Assembly (NCBI GenBank): GCA_965197635.1
Contig: CBDANN010000008.1
Location: 1,116,001 to 1,180,000, forward strand
Origin: Bin87 sp965197635
GTDB taxonomy: Bacteria; Chloroflexota; Dehalococcoidia; Lucifugimonadales; UBA3495
Direction of reading: 5' to 3'
DNA length: 64,000 nucleotides
The stretch's first letter is position 1. The number at the start of each line of letters is the position of its first letter. Position numbers and translations under genes: made by a program. Below, piece after piece: positions 44,430 to 52,996 of the stretch. The notes under the pieces are model-generated. The model searched no databases. It was not told the DNA's origin and saw only the letters and a list, made by a program, of their open reading frames with translations.

Positions 44430-45878
44430 ATGACACCAGCGTTACGCAATCGTTCAATGCAACCGGGTTTACCGAGGCGGGTCGCGACCCTGGCGGCGTG
44501 GGCGCTGCTCATCTGCCTGGGGCTAACCGGCATGGTTATGGGACATCATCCTGCCGGCGCGCAAACGGAGACCGTTCTCCGCCTGCGGATTGAAGACACC
44601 ATCAGCCCGGTCAAGGCTCGCGTAATTGACCGGGCTGTCCAGCGCACCACCGAGTCCGGCGCGCAGCTATTGGTGATCGAGCTGGACACGCCCGGCGGGT
44701 TGTATAGCAGCACCCGTGAGATAGTGGAAACCCTTTTGGGGTCTCCTGTGCCTGTCGTGGTTTTCGTATCCCCACGAGGAGCCCACGCGGGTTCCGCCGG
44801 GACATTCATCACCGCCGCCGCCAACATTGCGGCCATGACCCCCGGCTCGAACATCGGCGCGGCGACACCAGTTTCCAGCAGCGGCGAGGAGATCAGCGAG
44901 ACTCTTGCCGACAAGGTTACCAACGATGCCGCCGCCCTTATCCGAGCCATCGCCGAGGAACGCGGGCGGGATGCCGACGCGCTGGAAAAGACCGTCCGCT
45001 CCGCCGCATCGTATAGCGCCAGCGAAGCGTTGGAGGCGAATATCATAGATCTTATCGCCGACGACATGGACGATTTACTGTCGCAAGTAGATGGGCTGGT
45101 CGTGATGACTACTGCCGGCGAGCGAACGTTGCAAGTCGCCGAGGCCGACGTCCAAGAGATAAAGATGCAGTGGCGGGAGCGATTCGTTGATTTCATCTCC
45201 AACCCCAACATTGCCTTCCTGCTGCTCACCCTGGGTAGCTTGGGCCTGGTGTTCGAAATGTTGACGCCCGGCGCCATCGGGCCGGGCGTCGCCGGCATCA
45301 TTTGCCTGGGGCTGGGCTTCCTTGCGTTGGGCAACTTGCCATTCAACTGGGCGGGCGTCGCATTCATCATCCTGGCCGTCGTACTGGCCGCTTTGGAAAT
45401 CTTCGTGTCCGGCTTCGGAGCTCTGGGCATTGGCGCCGTCGTCAGTCTCATCGTCGGCGGGTTGCTGTTGTTCGGCGATTTTGGCGGCGGAAAAATCATT
45501 CCGGCCAGCTTCCCTACGGTGTCGGTGAACCGCTGGGTGCTGGTCGGTGTAGGCGGCGCCCTGCTGATCGCCGCCGGTTACCTGGCGTACGAAGTCATCA
45601 TGTCCCGTACACGTTGGAGAAGGCAAGGCGCGGTTCCCGGCAGTAGTGGCAGAGATGGCCGCAGTTCGCCGGCCCATCTGGTCGGCCAAACCGGCACTGT
45701 CACGTCGGCGCTGCGACCCAGGGGCGTCGTGGCCCTGGCGGATGAAACGTGGTCCGGCGTCAGCAACGATGGTTTGACGATACCCGCCGGTCGTCGAGTT
45801 CGGGTGGTAGCCGTCGATGGCCTGCTAATCACCGTGGAGTCCGTTTCGGGCCCGGCGGCTGTTGAGGGGCAGGAATGA
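44430..45878 (+). CDS. NfeD family membrane-bound serine protease-like protein
   Basis: 482 residues. A signal or anchor segment (VATLAAWALLICLGLTGMVM) is followed by a ClpP-class protease domain (VIELDTPGGLYSSTREIVET, HAGSAGTFITAAANIAAMTP, with Ser in GSAGT and a candidate Lys in LADKVTND). Four to five membrane helices span about 280-410. A C-terminal OB-fold NfeD domain starts HLVGQTGTVTSALRPRGVVA. Long NfeD proteins cleave and regulate partner stomatins at the membrane. The stomatin gene follows directly, the classic pairing. ATG 44430 has AGGTGGGA upstream. Confidence 0.88.
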   Translation: MTPALRNRSMQPGLPRRVATLAAWALLICLGLTGMVMGHHPAGAQTETVLRLRIEDTISPVKARVIDRAVQRTTESGAQLLVIELDTPGGLYSSTREIVETLLGSPVPVVVFVSPRGAHAGSAGTFITAAANIAAMTPGSNIGAATPVSSSGEEISETLADKVTNDAAALIRAIAEERGRDADALEKTVRSAASYSASEALEANIIDLIADDMDDLLSQVDGLVVMTTAGERTLQVAEADVQEIKMQWRERFVDFISNPNIAFLLLTLGSLGLVFEMLTPGAIGPGVAGIICLGLGFLALGNLPFNWAGVAFIILAVVLAALEIFVSGFGALGIGAVVSLIVGGLLLFGDFGGGKIIPASFPTVSVNRWVLVGVGGALLIAAGYLAYEVIMSRTRWRRQGAVPGSSGRDGRSSPAHLVGQTGTVTSALRPRGVVALADETWSGVSNDGLTIPAGRRVRVVAVDGLLITVESVSGPAAVEGQE

Positions 45879-45934
45879 TGCTAGAATGACACCAACTACG
45901 TCGCCATCACAGATGCCAATAAGGAGGCTTCAAC

Positions 45935-46846
45935 ATGGCCGCAGGGATTGTAGTAGTCCAGCAATACCAGCGCATGGTGCTCCAACGTTTCGGCACCTAT
46001 ATCGGCACGCGCGGGCCCGGGCTGCGCATCTTGATCCCTATCCTGTACCACGGGACCAAGGTTGACCTCCGGGAGCGGGTCACCCGCGTGCCCACGCAAA
46101 AGTACATCACCGCCGACAACGTCGTCGTGGATATGGACTTCGTCATCTACTACCGTGTCATGGAGGACCAGGTTGACCGCGCCGTTTTGGAAGTGCAGAA
46201 CTTCGAGGCCGCCGTCATCAACCTCGCGTTCGCCACGCTGCGGTCCGTAATCGGCTCCCTGGACTTGGCGACCACGCTGTCGGAGCGCGAGCGGATCCGC
46301 GACGACGTGCAAATTCGCATGGATGAGGTCACCACTCGCTGGGGCGTCAAAGTGTCGCAGGTGGAGATAAACGAGGTTGATCCGCCTCCCGGCGTCAAGG
46401 CAGCCATGGAACGTCAGAAGTCCGCCGATGCCATCCGTACCGCCGAGATCACCGAGTCTGAGGGCCAGCGCCAGGCTCAAATCAACCTGGCCGAGGGCGA
46501 GAGGCAATCAGCAATCCTTAGAGCCCAGGGCCAGCGCGAATCGGAAATTCTCCAGGCCGAAGGCGACCAGCAGGCAACCGTGCTCCGCGCCGACGGCTTC
46601 AGCACCGCCCTGCAGCGCATCTACAGCGTGGCCAGCACTGTTGACGGCCGCACCATGAGCCTCCAATACTTCGAGACCCTGAAATCCCTCGGTTCCAGTC
46701 CATCAACCAAGTTCATCTTCCCGATGGAGTTCACCTCCATGCTCTCCCCCTTCCTCGGCATGGGCGGCATGAACCCGTCGGACGGCGGCAACAACCGGGG
46801 CAACACGGGCACTGGGGCGAACGCCGACGGGGAAAACCGCAACTAA
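45935..46846 (+). CDS. Stomatin/prohibitin (SPFH) family protein
   Basis: 303 residues with a GGAGG ribosome-binding site. The SPFH core runs VVQQYQRMVLQRFGTYIGTR, PTQKYITADNVVVDMDFVIY, LRSVIGSLDLATTLSERERI and VSQVEINEVDPPPGVKAAME. A long Glu/Gln/Ala coiled coil follows (EGQRQAQINLAEGERQSAIL), with a Gly/Asn-rich tail. It lacks a strong N-terminal membrane helix, so it probably associates with the membrane through NfeD or a short hydrophobic start. It forms oligomeric membrane scaffolds with NfeD. Confidence 0.9.
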   Translation: MAAGIVVVQQYQRMVLQRFGTYIGTRGPGLRILIPILYHGTKVDLRERVTRVPTQKYITADNVVVDMDFVIYYRVMEDQVDRAVLEVQNFEAAVINLAFATLRSVIGSLDLATTLSERERIRDDVQIRMDEVTTRWGVKVSQVEINEVDPPPGVKAAMERQKSADAIRTAEITESEGQRQAQINLAEGERQSAILRAQGQRESEILQAEGDQQATVLRADGFSTALQRIYSVASTVDGRTMSLQYFETLKSLGSSPSTKFIFPMEFTSMLSPFLGMGGMNPSDGGNNRGNTGTGANADGENRN

Positions 46847-46861
46847 CTATAGGTATTGGTA

Positions 46862-46884
46862 GGGGCGACCCTTGTGGTCGCCCC
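46862..46884. repeat. Hairpin repeat GGGGCGACC-CTTGT-GGTCGCCCC
   Basis: A perfect 9-base stem after the stomatin gene. Same family as 41203. Confidence 0.75.
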
Positions 46885-46916
46885 TTGCGGTGGTTGCATC
46901 GGGAGGCCAACAACTT

Positions 46917-47426
46917 ATGGAACCCACCAACACGAAGACGTGGATGGTGCGCGCCGGGAAGGATGGCACTGTAATCGACCGTTTCCTGAACGGAGGCGTT
47001 GCGTACCTTGGATGGGGCGCGGTGGGCCCCATTAATACCACGGATACCAACGCGAATATCAGGCAGTTTTTGCGCGAAACTTATCCATACGAAAGCCCGG
47101 GTGCGTTCCTAAACATCGTCGGTATGCTCAGGCGTTTTTCCTGTGAAGTTAGGATTGGCGATAGCGTCGTTACCTACGATCCGCAACGTAGGCTGTACCA
47201 TATTGGCACGGTCAAATCCGATGTCAACCATCGAATAGTTACTTGGGTTGACCTCGCAACCGGGGATGATTTTGATCACCCGGGCTATGTGCGCCATGTG
47301 AATTGGGTGTATGCTGTCTCTCGCGATGCCCTGTCTGTAACTGCCCGCAACGCTCTAAATCCCCAACTGAGCCACTATCGAATTTCCGGCGCAGCAAACG
47401 CGGAAGTTCTCCGGCTACGCGCATAG
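46917..47426 (+). CDS. Stand-alone N-terminal domain of Mrr-like restriction proteins
   Basis: 169 residues. TWMVRAGKDGTVIDRFLNGG, VAYLGWGAVGPI, YPYESPGAFLNIVGMLRRFS and VRIGDSVVTYDPQRRLYHIG match the domain that precedes the Mrr catalytic domain in some restriction endonucleases. VSRDALSVTARNALNP ends it, but no nuclease domain follows. It may recognise modified DNA or act as a truncated remnant. It lies alone after the stomatin gene. Confidence 0.6.
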   Translation: MEPTNTKTWMVRAGKDGTVIDRFLNGGVAYLGWGAVGPINTTDTNANIRQFLRETYPYESPGAFLNIVGMLRRFSCEVRIGDSVVTYDPQRRLYHIGTVKSDVNHRIVTWVDLATGDDFDHPGYVRHVNWVYAVSRDALSVTARNALNPQLSHYRISGAANAEVLRLRA

Positions 47427-47459
47427 GAGCAAACCAGCAATTCGACAGCCGGCGCAAGG

Positions 47460-47900
47460 TTAGCCCTTCTTGCCGTTCGCTTTGGCTTCTTTGTCCCGCT
47501 GGGCTTTCTTGCGCTTCTTTTCCAGGACGGCTTCCAGCTGCTCTATCGTTAATGTCTCCGCAACCTGTTGTCTGAAGCTGGGAGTAGTCTTGGCAAAAAG
47601 CATTTTCCCTCCTGTTTTCAAGGTTGACCATGCGACAATGATGACTTCCACGGTCAGCCATATCATACACACGCTGAAAGCTTGGTCAACCGGCTCATCG
47701 CCCAGCGATTCCATTATCGCCAATTTTAGCCGCATTTGCTGGAAATAGTACAGCGCGTCGGTCAGCAGGATACGCGCCGACCAGAATCCGACCCAAATCA
47801 GGCACAACGCGGTGCGTGCCATCCGGGTCAGCGGAACCCCCGCCACCGATGCTAATAGCGAATCGTCGCCGTCAACCCGCGGCCGAACCTCGTTGCCCAT
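47460..47900 (-). CDS. Membrane protein with basic C-terminal tail
   Basis: 146 residues. Two membrane helices (TALCLIWVGFWSARILLTDA and AFSVCMIWLTVEVIIVAWST) are followed by a long soluble tail ending in KKRKKAQRDKEAKANGKKG. No family is recognised. It lies 28 bases downstream of meaB on the same strand and may be co-transcribed. Confidence 0.5.
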   Translation of the reverse strand: MGNEVRPRVDGDDSLLASVAGVPLTRMARTALCLIWVGFWSARILLTDALYYFQQMRLKLAIMESLGDEPVDQAFSVCMIWLTVEVIIVAWSTLKTGGKMLFAKTTPSFRQQVAETLTIEQLEAVLEKKRKKAQRDKEAKANGKKG

Positions 47901-47927
47901 AGGTATATCACCCGCGGACGCACTCGC

Positions 47928-48902
47928 TCAAAGTGCCGCCGTGTTGCCCAGCAGTCGCTCCAACCTACTGTCCGCAGCCAGCAACCCCATCGCCGCCGCA
48001 TAAGGTTCCGCAGTCTTTCCGTCAATCTCTTCAAGCAGTTTCCCTAACGCTGCATCGCTGGCCAACCGTCCGGCGATGCGCCGGTACAACTCCTCCTGGA
48101 CCGTCTCCAGAAACTCCTGCCGCCGACGCTCCATGCGACGCCGCTGCAACTCGCCCGTATCGCTCAAGTAATCCCGATGCGCTCCGACGATATCCCAAAG
48201 CTCGGCGATGCCCACGTTAGCGTATGCCTGCGTTAACAGCACCGACGGATTCCAACCAGAACCTAAATCCGACATATGCAGCATCGCCGTAACTGCGGCG
48301 GCTAGTTGGTTGGCCCCATCCCGGTCGGCCTTGTTGATAACATAAAGATCGGCAATTTCCATCACGCCGGCCTTAAGCGTTTGGATTGAGTCCCCCGATT
48401 CCGGCGTCATCGCCACCACCACCGAATCGGCAACGCCCATGATGCCCAATTCGGTCTGTCCAACGCCGACCGTCTCCACCAGCGTCACGTCCTTGCCGGC
48501 TGCGTCCAGCGCGCGCACCATGCTCTTCACGATGCGCGGCAGCCCACCCGACTGTCCCCGCGTCGCCACGCTGCGGATGAACACCCCGTCATCCAGGTAA
48601 TGCCGCTGCATACGTATCCGGTCACCCAGCAGCGCCCCGCCGGTGAACGGGCTGGTAGGGTCAACCGCCAGTATCCCAACCGTCAGGCCAAGCCCACGCA
48701 AGTGCTCGGTCAGCCGGTCCACCAGCGTGCTCTTGCCCACTCCCGGCGGCCCGGTTATCCCGATCGTATATCCCTTCCCCGTGTGCGGGTCCAACCATTC
48801 CATCGCTTCCGCAGCGGAAGGATCATTCCGTTCCAACAGCGATAGCACGCGGGACAGGCCGCGCAACTCGCCGTCGAGAACCCGTTGGGCCAGTTCACTC
48901 AT
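47928..48902 (-). CDS. meaB: MeaB/ArgK family GTPase (methylmalonyl-CoA mutase chaperone)
   Basis: 324 residues. Walker A GPPGVGKS at residues 51-58, then GILAVDPTSPFTGGALLGDR, TLVETVGVGQTELGIMGVAD and LYVINKADRDGANQLAAAV (NKxD). MeaB loads and protects the B12 cofactor of methylmalonyl-CoA mutase, which fits a genome with cobalt insertion genes. The mutase itself is not in the window. Confidence 0.9.
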   Translation of the reverse strand: MSELAQRVLDGELRGLSRVLSLLERNDPSAAEAMEWLDPHTGKGYTIGITGPPGVGKSTLVDRLTEHLRGLGLTVGILAVDPTSPFTGGALLGDRIRMQRHYLDDGVFIRSVATRGQSGGLPRIVKSMVRALDAAGKDVTLVETVGVGQTELGIMGVADSVVVAMTPESGDSIQTLKAGVMEIADLYVINKADRDGANQLAAAVTAMLHMSDLGSGWNPSVLLTQAYANVGIAELWDIVGAHRDYLSDTGELQRRRMERRRQEFLETVQEELYRRIAGRLASDAALGKLLEEIDGKTAEPYAAAMGLLAADSRLERLLGNTAAL

Positions 48903-49075
48903 CAGGAATCCTTGCGACGAAAATCGTAATGCGTAGTACGAAACACGACGGCCAATCTAACACCGCCCCTGCCCAGGGTCAAGGATACGTGCCGTTCTCT
49001 CTTAACAACCCCTGGTTCAACGGTTATCATCATTTCCGCCATTGTCCCCAAGGCACTCAACACGAGGAGAGCACC

Positions 49076-49951
49076 ATGACTACCCACACCGAAATCCTGC
49101 AGGGCAGAGTCGCCATCGTGACCGGCGCTGCCAGCCCCATCGGAATGGGCCGTTCCATCACCACCGGCCTGGTACGCGCCGGCGCCCGCGTCGCCATGCT
49201 GGACATCAACGAGGACTGGCTCGACCAGACCGCCAACGATATGCGCGAGATTGGCGGCGACGAGTGCGTTCTTCCCATCATCGCCGACGTTACCGATCCG
49301 GATTCAGTGCAGAACGCGGTCAACCGCACCATCACCGAAATGGGTGGCCTGCACATCCTGGTCAACAACGCCGGTATCAACCCACGCACCGCCGGCTTCG
49401 GCGGCAGCGCTTCGGGCAGTCGCAGCGACTTCTGGAGCATCGTGCCCGACGCCTGGCTGCGAGTAATCTCCGTGAACCTCAGCGGCCCCTTCCTGATGTC
49501 CCAAGCTGTCGCCGGCCACATGGTTGAACAGGGATACGGACGCATAATCGGGGTAACCACCAGCATGGATACCATGTGGCGCAAGGGCGGCGCGCCTTAC
49601 GGCCCGTCCAAGGCCGGCCACGAAGCGCTCGTCGCCATCATGGCCCAGGACCTGGAAGGAACCGGCGTGACCGCCAACGTCCTCACCCCCGGCGGTGCGA
49701 CCGCCACCAACATGGTGCTGCCTCCGGAAGGCTCGACCGCAGACGCCCTCATCCAACCCGAGGTGATGCAGGCCCCGGTGGTATGGATAGCCTCCGATGC
49801 CGCCAGCGATTGGAACGGTCGCCGCATCATCGCCTACTACTGGGATGAATCCCTGCCCCTGGAAGAACGGCTGGAAAAATGCGGCGCGCCCGCCGCTTGG
49901 CCCCAACTAGGCCTGCAGGCAGTCCACCCCGATTGGTTCGGGCGCGGGTGA
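49076..49951 (+). CDS. Short-chain dehydrogenase/reductase
   Basis: 291 residues from ATG 49076 (GAGGAG six bases upstream). AIVTGAASPIGMGRSITTGL is the cofactor loop, NNAGIN the structural motif, and YGPSKAGHEALVAIMAQDLE holds the Tyr-x-x-x-Lys pair, with Ser in GVTTSMD. MLDINEDW suggests NAD preference. The C-terminus is longer than usual and Trp-rich (SDWNGRRIIAYYWDE). Substrate unknown. Confidence 0.85.
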   Translation: MTTHTEILQGRVAIVTGAASPIGMGRSITTGLVRAGARVAMLDINEDWLDQTANDMREIGGDECVLPIIADVTDPDSVQNAVNRTITEMGGLHILVNNAGINPRTAGFGGSASGSRSDFWSIVPDAWLRVISVNLSGPFLMSQAVAGHMVEQGYGRIIGVTTSMDTMWRKGGAPYGPSKAGHEALVAIMAQDLEGTGVTANVLTPGGATATNMVLPPEGSTADALIQPEVMQAPVVWIASDAASDWNGRRIIAYYWDESLPLEERLEKCGAPAAWPQLGLQAVHPDWFGRG

Positions 49952-49975
49952 TGACCCGGATAGCGCCAATGCGTA

Positions 49976-50009
49976 GGGGCGGGTTAGAAACCTACCCGCC
50001 CCGTTTTGT
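49976..50009 (+). terminator. Hairpin plus T-rich tail after SDR gene
   Basis: GGGGCGGGTTAG / CCTACCCGCCCC stem, followed by GTTTTGTT. It shares the GTAGGGGCG start of the hairpin repeat family. Confidence 0.7.
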
Positions 50010-50031
50010 TGCCCTGATGCCTTGTGAGCGC

Positions 50032-50418
50032 TCATCCGACGGCGAGGGTCTCGGCATCGGCGATGTAAGCGTCGGTTTCCCGGATGCGCCGCTCGGTGTC
50101 CGGGCCGCGAATTCCGCTGTAAAAGCAGGTGCCGTGAAGGTAACTGATCCTGGTAAAGTAACGGCCGACCAGTGTTTCGTAAGTGCCGGATTGCCTGGCG
50201 AGAGCGAGGAGGGCCTCGGTGGTGTCATGCGTGCTGGGAGGCTCCTCTCCGGTGCGGGACAGCGCCAGTGCGTCGGTGGCGCGCTTGGTAGCGCACCAAG
50301 CCTTCTCCGCAGCGTCACGGACGTCACCGCGCTCAAGACGTTCCACAGCCTGGGCTTGAATCTGACGGGCGTCTGCGAAGAGTTCGTCAACCCGGTCCTG
50401 GATTGAAGTGGTGGTCAC
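50032..50418 (-). CDS. HEPN-like protein (PaREG1-type helical domain)
   Basis: 128 residues from GTG 50418 with GGAG ten bases upstream. Helical: DRVDELFADARQIQAQAVER, GDVRDAAEKAWCATKRATDA, then YETLVGRYFTRISYLHGTCF. The AAEKAWCATKRATDALAL helix is typical of archaeal/bacterial HEPN proteins, often paired with nucleotidyltransferases. No such partner is adjacent. It is a distant relative of the two genes near 36 kb. Confidence 0.6.
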   Translation of the reverse strand: MTTTSIQDRVDELFADARQIQAQAVERLERGDVRDAAEKAWCATKRATDALALSRTGEEPPSTHDTTEALLALARQSGTYETLVGRYFTRISYLHGTCFYSGIRGPDTERRIRETDAYIADAETLAVG

Positions 50419-50494
50419 GTATTGGTTGCTCCAGTTTGGTGAGGGGATCTTGCCGATGCAGCCGCAATTAAGCGGGTACCACCGGACCGAACGA

Positions 50495-50662
50495 TCAGTT
50501 TCCGGCCCCACGGTGCCAGCGTGACATCATCTCGCACCCCTCACTCAGCTCTGCCGATGCTTTGAAGGCAAACGCCAATGCCACAATCGCAGTTATCCAA
50601 GCGACCAGCAACCCTATGATGGTCAGTGCGAGCACCACCGTCACCAGGAACCATAATTGCAT
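50495..50662 (-). CDS. Small membrane protein, 55 aa
   Basis: MQLWFLVTVVLALTIIGLLV, then AWITAIVALAFAFKAS and a short polar tail. One long or two short membrane helices. No ribosome-binding site is clear. It lies between the HEPN-like gene and the CysRS fusion, all on the minus strand. Confidence 0.4.
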   Translation of the reverse strand: MQLWFLVTVVLALTIIGLLVAWITAIVALAFAFKASAELSEGCEMMSRWHRGAGN

Positions 50663-50750
50663 TTACGCCAGGCCTGATGCGCCTTGCCATACTTTCGCCA
50701 TCGCCATGTGGTCAGGATCTTCCTGCGCATCTCCGTGAACGCAAATTGGA

Positions 50751-52961
50751 TCAGTGCCGGAACCCCGTGTCGAACCCCCGCGCGCTGGGATTGATGAGCA
50801 GATCCGGCCGACCGCCCCACCGCTTGAGGAACCGCCCGAAGTTTTTGCGGCTCAACTCGTCGCGCTGGTTCTCTTCCAGTTCCTCCCATTGCCGGTGTTC
50901 GTGGCGCACCAATGGCAACCCGCTGTCGCACACGACGCGATATCCTGCGTTCTTGAACTGGAAGCAGTAGTCGATGTCCAGATTGCGATAGAACCGGAAT
51001 GACTCGTGCATCAGTCCCACATTGGGCAGGTCGGCGCGCCGGAACGCCATGCAGTAAGCCTGCATCGCGTCCGCGTCGCCGCGCTCCACTTCCTCGTGGA
51101 AGTGCTGCATATCGTCGGTGGTCAGGCCGTAAGGCCCGAACACCCCGATGCTGTTGTCCGCAAGGTGCTCCGCCACCGGCGACATAATGTCTCCCACCAC
51201 CTCCGTAGAGGCGTCCAGGAGAACAATGTACCGCCCGCGAGCCTGTTTCAAGCCGATATTTTTGCCGGCAGCATCTCCCAACACATGGTCGCAATGAATC
51301 ACGCGGAGGTTGCTATGCTCGGCCTGCGCCTCTTCCAAATATTCTCCGGTCCCATCGGTGGAACCGTTGTCCACCACAATGATTTCTGCAGAAGCGCCAC
51401 CGGAGTAACGCACGATGGCCTCGACGCAACGCCTCACGTCGTCCACGTAGTCGTAGGCGTTGAGCAGGAACGTGAAGTCATAGAGGTCAGGCTGGTCCAG
51501 CAACGACGGCACTTCTCGTGAAGCGGATATCGACGACCATTTGGCTTCCTGCAACTCCAAAGGAGTTTGGGGTCGTACCCTGGTGGCCAGACCCGCATCT
51601 TCCACCACCATCCCGCTGGCGACCAACTCTTCCCGCATTGCGTCGGCGTCGCGGTACGCTGCCTGTTGCCGGAGGGACGCCCGGCGTTCAATCGCGTGGC
51701 TGTTCGCTGAAAACTCTTCGTATTGGGCCGGCACCGTGTCCAGGTCCAGCCCGAACACCCGGTCAAAGTCCAAAAGCAGATCCAGCTTGTCGTCGGGAGA
51801 CAGTTCCGAACGAGCCATATCCCAGGTGATCGCCAGCGCGGTGGGCAGGTCCAGATCGTGGTGGACCGCGTCCCAGAACTTGCCACGCCAGGCCTCTCCA
51901 TCGCTGCTCAAAGTGTGGTGCCCGGAACCGTTGCCGGTCATATTGCGCCAAACCCAGATCCGGTTGCGCAACCCGGTCAGCGCCTTCTCCGCCGCCCTCA
52001 GCGAGGTGAAAGTGAAGTTCATCCGATGCCGGTAGCGCACCGTCATACATAGGTAACGGAACGCCAGCGGGTCGAATCCCCGGGAAGCCAGGTCCTCAAT
52101 CAGGAACACGTTCCCAGCCGATTTCGCCATCTTGGCGCCGTCGGCCAGCAGATGTTGACCGTGCACCCAGTAGTTCACGTGTTGGCTGCCGAATGTCCCC
52201 TCACTCTGGGCAATCTCGTCCTCGTGATGCGGGAACACGTTGTCCACGCCACCCGTATGGATGTCGAAATGCTCGCCCAGGTATTTGTGGGCCATCGCCG
52301 AACATTCGATGTGCCAGCCGGGGAATCCTTCACCCCACGGGCTATCCCACTTCACATCCCGACCCGGCTCGGCGGCCTTCCACAGCGTGAAGTCGCGAGG
52401 GTCCTTCTTCAACGGGTCGGCTTCCGCACGTACCCCTTCCAACAGATCGCCGCCGAAGTTCCGTGAGAGCTTGCCATATTCCGGATAGCTGTTCACGTCA
52501 AAGTAAATGTTCCCGCCGGCTTCGTAGGCGGCACCGTTGTTCATCAGCGTACCCACCATTTCCAGCATCTCAGGGATATGATGGGATGCCCAGGGGAACA
52601 CGTGGGCCGGCTGTATGTTGATCCGCTCCTCGTCCCGCCAGAAGCAGTCCGCGTAGAACTCTCCAATCTCCTGAAGGGACTTGCCTTCGGCCAACGCGGC
52701 CATAATCATCTTGTCGCCGCCGGCCTCCGCCAACTCCTGCCTCATGTGCCCCACATCGGTAATGTTCTTGATGTGGTACACCTCGTTGCCGTCAGCGGTC
52801 AAGATGCGCCGAATCCAGTCGGCCATCAGGTAAGTGCGGAGATTGCCGATGTGGGCGTACCGGTACACCGTCGGCCCGCACGTGTACATCGTGATCTTGC
52901 CCGGGGTGATCGGTTTGATTTCTTCAACGGTCTTGGTCAGGGTGTTATAGATATTCAACAT
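50751..52961 (-). CDS. cysS: Cysteinyl-tRNA synthetase fused to a family-2 glycosyltransferase
   Basis: 736 residues from ATG 52961 (GGGAGG seven bases upstream). Residues 1-475 are a complete CysRS: zinc ligands near Cys28, Cys220 and His245-Glu247, HIGN at 37-40, and KMAKS at 277-281 in place of KMSKS. The C-terminal anticodon-side helices include RQQAAYRDADAMREELVASG. Residues about 490-700 are a GT-A domain: YDFTFLLNAYDYVDDVRRCV, AEIIVVDNGSTDGTGEYLEE, GKNIGLKQARGRYIVLLDAS and FRFYRNLDIDYCFQFKNAGY. The join is open with no stop, shift or internal start signal, so one polypeptide is expected. CysRS alone is usually 460-500 residues. The glycosyltransferase acceptor is unknown. Confidence 0.88.
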   Translation of the reverse strand: MLNIYNTLTKTVEEIKPITPGKITMYTCGPTVYRYAHIGNLRTYLMADWIRRILTADGNEVYHIKNITDVGHMRQELAEAGGDKMIMAALAEGKSLQEIGEFYADCFWRDEERINIQPAHVFPWASHHIPEMLEMVGTLMNNGAAYEAGGNIYFDVNSYPEYGKLSRNFGGDLLEGVRAEADPLKKDPRDFTLWKAAEPGRDVKWDSPWGEGFPGWHIECSAMAHKYLGEHFDIHTGGVDNVFPHHEDEIAQSEGTFGSQHVNYWVHGQHLLADGAKMAKSAGNVFLIEDLASRGFDPLAFRYLCMTVRYRHRMNFTFTSLRAAEKALTGLRNRIWVWRNMTGNGSGHHTLSSDGEAWRGKFWDAVHHDLDLPTALAITWDMARSELSPDDKLDLLLDFDRVFGLDLDTVPAQYEEFSANSHAIERRASLRQQAAYRDADAMREELVASGMVVEDAGLATRVRPQTPLELQEAKWSSISASREVPSLLDQPDLYDFTFLLNAYDYVDDVRRCVEAIVRYSGGASAEIIVVDNGSTDGTGEYLEEAQAEHSNLRVIHCDHVLGDAAGKNIGLKQARGRYIVLLDASTEVVGDIMSPVAEHLADNSIGVFGPYGLTTDDMQHFHEEVERGDADAMQAYCMAFRRADLPNVGLMHESFRFYRNLDIDYCFQFKNAGYRVVCDSGLPLVRHEHRQWEELEENQRDELSRKNFGRFLKRWGGRPDLLINPSARGFDTGFRH

Positions 52962-52996
52962 TTGGAACCTCCCGCCGGCAGGTAGGTGCCGCAAGT

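Noticed and set aside
50751..52961. Assembly artefact joining cysS and a glycosyltransferase gene
   Set aside because: The join is open, in frame, with an intact linker and no repeat or low-complexity sequence at the junction; kept as real pending read-level check.
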